From: Cenococcum geophilum 1.58
Taxonomy: Eukaryota; Ascomycota; Dothideomycetes; Gloniales; Gloniaceae
Direction: 5' to 3'
Assembly (NCBI GenBank): GCA_001692895.1
Contig: KV748187.1
Coordinates: 2,972,836 to 3,036,835, forward strand
DNA length: 64,000 nt
Numbering within the stretch: position 1 is the first letter of the stretch; each line of letters begins with the position of its first letter. Positions 57,101 through 64,000 of this stretch are shown here, piece after piece. Below the pieces are notes generated by a model, which ran no database searches, had not been told where the DNA came from, and saw only the letters and a list, made by a program, of their open reading frames with translations. The translations under genes and the position numbers were made by a program.

Positions 57101-59449
57101 GGCGGGGTGGGCGCATAACGATCTTGAGCAGGTACGCTATGCTGAAATCCAGAAGCAGGGCGATTAATGTTAAGCGGAGCAGGGGCTGGAGGTGTTGGCC
57201 AATCCTCCTCGGGTAGACTGACTGCAGAAGAGATGGTAGCTAAAGGAGGAGACGGCTGAGCTGGAAGTTCAACGCTGTCGAGTTGCTGGGGACTAGAGGA
57301 TCGCTTTTCACTCTCACTCTTAGCACCAAACACCTCAGTATCGTCAATCTCATCCTCGGCCGAGCCAAAATGTTCCCAGTCTGAGGGACCTCCCAGACCT
57401 AATGCGGAAGCACCTGTGCTTGTTACTGGTGGTGGCGATGGTGACTTTCTCACAGGTGTACTTGGTTTAACGGATGATGCTGGCACACGGCCCATCGCTA
57501 TAGAACTTACGGAACTAGTTCTGCCCAATCCTTGACTTCCAATGCCCGAGCTGAAGCTCATACTTTGCCGTTGCTGAATGGGTGACACGGGTTGACTTTG
57601 AGGAACAATCGGACTCTGTTGTTCAGTATGGGCGTTGAAAATTTGCTGGGTAGCCTGTAATTGACCATGAACAGGCTTCGGAGCTTGGATGGGTTGGTTT
57701 TGCCCACCTTGAGCGTACCCTTGACCAGGTGGAGGTCCCTGAGAAGCAGCATTCTGACCTTGCCATCCCTGTTGAATAGCGGGCGAAGAAACGCCACCAT
57801 ATTGTGGAGGAACAGATGGTTGCTGCTGCACTGGTTGAGCACCATAACCTTCATTTACGCCCTGCTGTTGCGTATTCCACGCATTCACCCCGCCCTGGGC
57901 AGGGTACTGCTGTGTCAGCTGTTGCATCTGTGCTGATTGAACCGCTTGGCCATATTGCTGAGGCTGCTGAGGAGCTTGCTGAAATTGCCCTTGGTGCGTG
58001 GGTTGGCTAAACTGCTGCTGCTGGGGTTGCTGTTCTGGAGACTGCATCTGCATTTGCTGCCCAGGCGCCCCAAACTGTTGCGGCTGTTGCGGCTGCATCT
58101 GGCTTTGGACAGGTTGCATCTGGTTCTGCATTGGCTGCATCTGGTTTTGTGCAGGCTGGCCATACGAACCAAATTGACCTTGCTGTTGGGCCTGTTGCAT
58201 CTGCATTGGCTGCTGTGGCGTGAATTGAGACTGCTGCTGAGGCTGCTGCATTCCCATACCACCTTGATATCCTTGCGGGGTGCTTGTTTGATAGCCAGGC
58301 TGCACGTTGGGTTTTGTATACCTGAATTTCTTATTCCCAGGTTGCAACGGGGCATGCTGTGCCTGAGACCATGCTGGAATATCCGGAGGCGGAGGAACAT
58401 AAACACCGGGTAGTGGATTGGTGTTGCTCGGCATGTATGCCGTAACACCCTGTCCGGAGAGCGAAGGCGGGATATAGACTGGGTTCTGTTCATTTGGACT
58501 CAAAACAGTATTAGGTGGACTGGTAGCGACAGCAGATGCAGGCGTACTGTATGATCCCGACGAATCAAAGCTATGGCTTTGCGTAGGAGGGAAATACGAC
58601 CCGCTGGGTGTTTGAGAAGGCGGGAGAGGTGCAGCTGAATTGTAACCCTGTTGAGCGGTTGGCTGGCTCGGATATCCGCCTTGCTGCCCTTGCCCATGCT
58701 GGTTGAGCTGGCCTGGTTGATTGAAGCCAGTATTCTGGGGCTGTGTTTGAAAGTTCTGTGCAGGAGGCTGGGAAGAATATGCCTGCTGCTGAGGCCAACT
58801 TTGTTGGCTCTGATGTTGCGGCTGTTGCATCCCTCCTTGAAAGTGTCCTGGTTTTGGAGGTGGCGGTGGGGGTGAGTTGCCTATGTTGCCCTGCTGTTGA
58901 CTCTGGTATGGTGGGTCTCGGGGCTGGTTTTAATAAACCATTAGCCTCAAGCTTCCACTTGTGATCTCTGTATATTCAACATATCTTACCGGCACGGGCG
59001 GAGGCTGCTGTCCACCTTGATTATACGCCCCAGGCATTACACCATATACATTAGGATTGTAGCTTGAAGCCACTTGTTGCTGCTGCGTTTGTTGAGGTTG
59101 TTGTGTGGGAGAGGCAGCAGACTGAGCCCATCCCTGCTGCGACTGTGGCTGCATCTGTGATTGTACAGGTGGTTGATTCCATTGCTGCTGCGCCGGTGGA
59201 GGACTCTGGGTAGGGGGAGCCCACTGTTGGTTCGGGTTTATAGGAGGGGAGGTGGATGATGCATATGCATTCTGATTCGATTGGTATCCTTGAGCAGCTA
59301 CAAGTCTGTCAGTTCATAACTTTGCAGTGCGTGCGGAATTGAAGCGCTATACCTCCGTATGGTGGGGGAGCAGGTTGTCCAACGAAAGATGTCGTGCTTC
59401 CCGGGCGCTGGTAAGCACCTTGTGCCTGGTTTCCGTAGGAATATTGCAT
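54148..59449 (-). CDS. Large Gln/Pro-rich protein with FVMDDGGW repeats and C-terminal helical domain
   Basis: Three exons (59449-59353, 59297-58990, 58923-54148; introns 55 and 66 bp) give 1,726 residues. The N-terminus MQYSYGNQAQGAYQRPGS opens about 550 residues rich in Gln, Pro, Tyr and Gly, prion-like in composition. An acidic region (SEDE/DTEVFGAKSE) follows, then four copies of an aromatic-acidic motif FVMDDGGW at 56860-56883, 56749-56772, 56644-56667 and 56530-56553, 35-38 residues apart; the last is degenerate (FVVDDGGR). Next come a short conserved block (DPWYADSLERYIVMLRQEAA) and further Pro-rich sequence. The last 500 residues are charged and helical, with RRYKRTEIQPLYAVGNIAKM and long Glu/Lys/Arg coiled coils. 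No membrane segment. I do not recognise a named function; scaffold or condensate protein is a guess. Confidence 0.88.
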
Positions 59450-60184
59450 TATGATTAGGTATTCGACAGAGTAGCTAAGGCCTCCCGGAAGCCCTGATGG
59501 CGATCGGGGTCGACGATGAGGCTAGAAAGTATTATACAGGTCTGTGTAGGTCAGTAAGACAACAGCATACCCGGAAAACCGCACGAATCAACAGAAAATG
59601 ACCCTGAATAATGATTTGGAATGAAATATTGCTGGATATAACAAGGCAGAGAACAACTCAGACAGGAGAGCGGGCAGAGCTACCCGTGCTCAGCGAGGCC
59701 GCGAGCTGAAAATAGCCGATTCAAGCCCACTTCCTCGCATAGTAACTCGTATCCCGATCAAGCATCGCGTGAGCTTTGCCAGACGGATTTCGCCCCATAC
59801 ATGTAGCGCTAGACCCTGCATATAAACAGTAGACCTCACTTAACTCTCTGCGATGAATATTTGCAGTTGAACAAAGGTGCAGCATGACTTCGCTGTAGTT
59901 CCCAGCGTTTTATTCGGTCATTAGATTTTCTTAGGATAACAAGATCTATTCTCGCATTATGTTACTGATGCGCTTAACCATTTTAGAAATGCTAAGCGCT
60001 ATTGTGGCTGTATCAATGGCCCTATACCAGCCATCGTACTGGTAGAGCTTGCCCGCTCTCAGTGATAGTGCCTAAGGGAATAAATCATCTGCCTCTTTAA
60101 CGCCAATAATCAGCCATCTTGACCATCTTGTCTGATATACTTTAACACCAGCGCAAAGCAATTAAGAACCTCAACAACACTATA
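59450..60184. other. Intergenic region (5' UTR/promoter of the Gln-rich gene)
   Basis: 735 bp between two tandem minus-strand genes. No gene or repeat seen; short AT-rich patches near 59,930-60,000. Confidence 0.55.
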
Positions 60185-61183
60185 TTATGAAGATGCAGCA
60201 ATCCTCCTTTTCTCTGCCCAATCCAAAAAGAATTGGACATCTTTAGCGATCACCGCTGGAATATTCATTTCCTGCAGTGCTAGCGGCAACGAGCCCTGCG
60301 CGTTGCTCGAGGTAGCCATCTCCCACAGAATGAAATCCTGGGTCCCTTTCTTAAGTCGTTTGACGCGCTCAACACTAACATACTGGCCCTCAACGAGCTT
60401 TTTGCCGTTCTTAGGATTGCCATCTGGGCCGTTGAATCGGCCTTTTTTGTTATGACTATTTTGCAGAACCGTGTCTGGGAATGTGGACAAGTCGACAGGT
60501 ATCTGGACGACGAGGAAGCCATCTTGATACCGCGCAGTGATGACTAGAGTGTTGAAAACGCGGTCATTCAGGACGGAGATGTGGTGGTACATTTCGTAGA
60601 CTAAACGATTCCGTCAATTGGCTATCAATTAAAGTGGACTTAATATGGCAGAACACATACTGCACATTTTAATTTCAGAGAAACCCCCTCCGACACTTGC
60701 ATTCACCACACCGGTCTGAATCTCAGAGTCCCAATCCAAGATTTTGTTGGCATCGTAAACATCCGGAGTATAGTCCTTTTCATGGATCGAATGATCGACC
60801 CTCAGCCCGAAGTCAAATTCCTCGAAATCTGCAGTGCCCTTTGCTTTGCTGTCCTGGTGCGCACTGCTGCGAGCAAACCATTTCTCACCATCGCTCTGCT
60901 TGAGATAGTTGTCAACATAATTTTTGCTGCCCTTCTTTGTAAAAGATGTTTGTATCTGGTCAGCGAGAGCAAGACCCTGGTTGAGAGCGGCCTTCACAAA
61001 GTCGGTAAGCTCGACTGCGGACTCCTGGGTTGTCGCCAAGAGAGCTTGTTTGGGGAGGTCATTCAAGCCAAGAGGGCGCCGGCGGAGTAGATTTCCGCTG
61101 GCCCCGGGAATTGCTTGTCCATCTTCTCCACCGGTTGCCGTAGAGGTCGGTACCTCCGCTGCGGTAGTGGGTTCCTCCGCCAT
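60185..61183 (-). CDS. DUF3074 START-like domain protein
   Basis: Two exons (61183-60661 and 60600-60185; 60-bp intron GTATGT...TTTAG) give 312 residues. The N-terminal 45 residues are variable and disordered. The START/SRPBCC-type lipid-binding fold called DUF3074 follows: KNYVDNYLKQSDGEKWFARS, the helix-rich DFEEFDFGLRVDHSIHEKDY, then across the splice SEIKMC-IYEMYHHISVLNDR, LVITARYQDGFLVVQIPVDL, GQYVSVERVKRL and a C-terminal helix (VIAKDVQFFLDWAEKRR). Such proteins are cytosolic, presumed to bind a lipid or other hydrophobic ligand; no ligand is known. The ATG at 61183 is the first in frame. Phase and family continuity across the intron make the model secure. Confidence 0.92.
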
Positions 61184-63032
61184 GGGTCCGATTAGGGAGC
61201 TTGTGAGACAGGGCGTCCCGCTCAGTGGGCTAGATCGGGGCCAGGCGGGCTTGGTATCCGCAGGAGACTTAGCGTGAAAGGACTCGAAGTTCCAGACCCG
61301 GACAGCAGCGGCTGATGCGACTGCGTAATCAAAGGTGAAAGAATAAAACCCTCAGCAGATATCAGGCGAGCGGAAATTATCGACTAGAGCAGGCTGGAGC
61401 GTTCTACCGCCGGTGAAGAACTATGTGTAGCAAATCCTGGCTACCAGGACGGAAAAGAAGCTCCGAACGTTAGGTAGCAGCTGGGGGAAGCTTTCACGAG
61501 GATGGCGATAACGTAATAGCCACCCAAGCAAGACTAACTTTCACCTACTATAACTTTACTACTATTAGAGATATTTAGGTTACTTCATAAACATAAGCTT
61601 ATAAATATATAATTTATATAACTTACTATTTAAATATAATTAGATTTTATAAAGCTTTATATTTAACCTAAAAAATATAATTGTAAGAGGCCAGTCCGAC
61701 TGGAACGTATGATTATCTAATCAACAGTGTCGGGTGAGTTGAAGGTGAGTCGAAGGTAGGATGCACTTCACGTGTTCAAAGGGCAAATGCTTTCTGACCT
61801 CTTCTATTCAGAGACTAATCGCTAGTTCTTCTCCAGAGAAGAACCAGCTCCCCTTATGATCCTTCTGAGACACTAGCAAAACCTTCTGCCTTATACCTGT
61901 CTGACCATGTCTTCTCTGGGACGTTGGTGAAACTTTCATCTGTCTGCTGTCTCATCTAATGTACCTTTTCGGAGAGCCCGTTACAATGATATACTAAAAA
62001 TATTTCTATAATTAGGTAATTTTAATACTTAACTCGTTATACTTAAAATTATATTTAAACATCTTTAGGTTAAAGTTGATGGATTTTTGGTGGTTGATAG
62101 GCGTCTCGCTTGGGGCTCACGCAGCTCTGGGGATGTCCAGCCAAGAGCAGCGCCAAAAAATGGGCTAATACTTGCAGCGGATAGGCAATTGTTAAACCTT
62201 AGCTCGAAGTCAAATCTACTGATACCCTGCTCATGCAGAAATGCAAATTCAAATATCGCTGGGCATTTACAATTCGAACATGTGTGGCGAAACTGTCCCG
62301 TGCTCTCTCGGATCTCTCCGAGTCAATCTCCTACTTGTGCACTAGCTAAATGCAGCTACACCATACAACCGCTCAAGCTCCCGAAGCTAAGACTTCAGAC
62401 ATTGATGGTGCTGCACGGGCCCGGAGCGCTCTATGATGCCCATCACCAATGGCGTTGCAGAAGGATTCATCGGGTGATTCCATACCCCTATTCCGGCAGA
62501 GCCAACTGCTGGGCCGCCAACAAATAAGACGTGCCCTAAACGTGTCCACCAACTAACTCCACGCTTTCGACTAACCCTAACAATGGCATTTGGTAGCACC
62601 AGCACCTTCTAGATGGCAATGTTCCCGAAATCCATGCCCTAAAGATGGCACCCAAAATAATTCTATTTAAACGCTGCCGAAGGTTTTAAATTAGACGGGT
62701 CCAATGGCATAACGTCGTCCTGAAGTCCGTGCAATCTTGGTTGGTTTCGCCTGCGTCGCGCCGAGATCAAGTAGAAGAGAAATATGTATTGAAATTTTTA
62801 GGCACTGATAGAAAGGCTGTGCCAACTGCGACGGCCCCTTTGGATGAAAGAGGCAGGAAAGGGCGTTTCTTCCTCTAGATCATACAAATAGCTGATGCAA
62901 GAAATTATAACTGTACCTGGTTGATTCTGCAAAGATGCTAAATTATTAGCTCAGAGCTGCAGAGCTAAAGTAATATGGTGCAGTGGGTTGGCGTTACCAT
63001 TCGTCGGTTCCGTAATGAAATAAGGATTGGAG
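61184..63032. other. Intergenic region with small RIP-like AT patches
   Basis: 1.85 kb between tandem minus-strand genes. Two AT-rich, TpA-rich patches at about 61,545-61,685 and 61,985-62,075 resemble the large repeat block and may be short repeat remnants. A 146-codon plus frame at 62,087-62,527 and a 72-codon minus frame at 62,387-62,605 lack domains. No gene is called. Confidence 0.5.
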
Positions 63033-63998
63033 TCATGGTGAACTCTCTTTGTCATTACCTTTGTTGTCGGCCACTCTGGCTAGCTCTCCTGCTCGCAAGA
63101 GAGCTGCCATGGATGGGGTAGGCCGAAACTCTTGCAGTTGTCCCGCCAGTGGTGGAACGGGAGGCGGACGTTGGTCAAGTGGAGAAGGCGCTGCACCAAG
63201 AGTAGGTACCGGCTGTGGTAACACTCTTTGTGACTTCGGAGCATCAACCACCGGTAGTAATGAGCCTTGGTAAGGACTGATGGCGTAACCGTTACTTTCG
63301 GATGATAGTGTTGTGTCGTCGCGAGTCAGAGCAGGGAGCATTGACATCTCTCGGAATGATCGTCTTGAAGGTAACTCGACAGGGCTGTGATACTGAGATC
63401 CATAACCCAAAGAAGGTGGTGTGGTAGATGTACTCTGATGTGAATGACCGTACAACGGATGAGATATAGTTGGCCCGGGATCCGATTGCCTTTGACTCAG
63501 ATCTGGTAGGGAGCCGCTTCCAACACTAGGCTGGAATTCAAACGAGGTATCTCTATGCAGAGTAGCTGATCTTGGCGAAGCGGACATTGGTGAATAATGG
63601 TCCGCCAGCCGAGGCGAGTTCACCCCAGACAAGGAGTAGGTTGCTGGAGAAGTTGATTTAGAAGGATAGGGTTGGGAAGGTCGCGAATAACTCAGAGGCG
63701 GGCTTGAGCCAGATCGCTGGTGACCCAAAGGAAAGCTGTCTAAAAGTCCAGCGCTGACTCTCCTATTCGAAACTCTTTCAGGATGTTCATGACTGCTGCT
63801 TGCGGAGGTATTATTTTCCGTCTCAAGCCTGGAGCGTTTACCTTCTACTCTTGTTAGTCCAGGTGCCAAGGAAGCTTGGAGCCTTTTGGGCAAACCTTTT
63901 TGGGGAGCTGCATGCTTAGCCTTGAATTCTTCCAAGTACCTTTGGTACAGCTCGTACTGCGGGGTCTTCTTGTACTCCGCCAACTCGGTGTAAAACTT
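63033..63998 (-). CDS. HMG-box protein, C-terminal part (cut by window end)
   Basis: The minus-strand frame enters at the right window edge inside the last helix of an HMG box: KFYTELAEYKKTPQYELYQR then YLEEFKAKHA, the typical end of fungal MATA_HMG/ROX1-type boxes. About 310 residues follow, Ser/Pro-rich and disordered (RLQASLAPGLTRVEGKRSRL, many SP and SPP pairs), ending at the TGA-type stop at 63033. It is a sequence-specific DNA-binding regulator by family. The target genes are unknown, and the N-terminus and most of the box are outside the window. No intron is needed in the visible part. Confidence 0.88.
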   Translation of the reverse strand, partial: KFYTELAEYKKTPQYELYQRYLEEFKAKHAAPQKGLPKRLQASLAPGLTRVEGKRSRLETENNTSASSSHEHPERVSNRRVSAGLLDSFPLGHQRSGSSPPLSYSRPSQPYPSKSTSPATYSLSGVNSPRLADHYSPMSASPRSATLHRDTSFEFQPSVGSGSLPDLSQRQSDPGPTISHPLYGHSHQSTSTTPPSLGYGSQYHSPVELPSRRSFREMSMLPALTRDDTTLSSESNGYAISPYQGSLLPVVDAPKSQRVLPQPVPTLGAAPSPLDQRPPPVPPLAGQLQEFRPTPSMAALLRAGELARVADNKGNDKESSP

Positions 63999-64000
63999 TT

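Noticed and set aside
57915-58493. 192-codon minus-strand frame rich in Arg/Ser/Asn
   Set aside because: Alternative-frame shadow of the CAG-rich Gln repeats of the 1,726-aa protein.
62087-62527. 146-codon plus-strand frame MVVDRRLAWG...
   Set aside because: No recognisable domain, no splice partners and unusual composition.

Overview
This window is a piece of a filamentous ascomycete (Pezizomycotina) nuclear genome; Leotiomycetes is possible but unproven. The evidence is short GT-AG introns (about 48-130 bp) with CTAAC-like branch sites, typical fungal proteins (EMC2, AP-3 delta, YSY6/RAMP4, DUF3074, an HMG-box factor), and long TpA-rich blocks where retrotransposon frames carry TAG/TAA at conserved Trp and Gln codons, the pattern left by repeat-induced point mutation (RIP).

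Positions 1-35,165 are a nested, RIP-degraded repeat block. In order: a 5'-truncated Ty3/gypsy chromovirus (1-3,304); a complete 8.5-kb chromovirus (4,657-13,204, TSD GCGAT) carrying a 193-bp solo LTR (TSD CAGAG) in one LTR and a 404-bp hAT-type MITE (8-bp TSD TTAAGGAC) in the other; a complete Ty1/copia element on the minus strand (13,660-19,222, TSD GATTC); a GC-richer minisatellite with a palindromic core (about 20,066-20,612); an unclassified minus-strand coding relic (about 22,900-25,563); a solo LTR of the chromovirus family (25,569-25,993, TSD CTAGT); a truncated copia with gag and one LTR (about 26,960-28,479); an island of ordinary composition; and a complete copia on the plus strand (29,539-35,165, TSD CGCAG). 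None of the elements can encode an intact product.

Positions 35,166-64,000 are gene-bearing DNA of normal composition. Genes: an AIG2/gamma-glutamylcyclotransferase-like protein (-) next to the repeats, a small two-exon hypothetical (+), a decayed SAM methyltransferase pseudogene (-), a 993-aa low-complexity conserved fungal protein (+), EMC2 (-), AP-3 delta/APL5 (+), YSY6/RAMP4 (-), a small mitochondrial-type membrane protein (+), a 1,726-aa Gln/Pro-rich protein with four FVMDDGGW repeats (-), a DUF3074 START-like protein (-), and the C-terminal part of an HMG-box protein (-, cut by the window end). Exon models were built by hand from reading frames and splice sites.

EMC2, APL5 and YSY6 are consecutive and all serve the endomembrane system: EMC2 in ER membrane-protein insertion, YSY6 at the ER translocon, AP-3 in Golgi-to-vacuole sorting. 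EMC2/APL5 and YSY6/its plus-strand neighbour are divergent pairs with promoters of about 400 bp. Two neighbouring genes appear to have introns at the start codon: in APL5 the ATG is split AT/G, and in YSY6 the ATG is followed at once by an intron. I found no tRNA, rRNA or CRISPR array. No new biological system is proven; the best leads are the unclassified relic, the palindromic minisatellite, the start-codon introns and the FVMDDGGW repeat protein.
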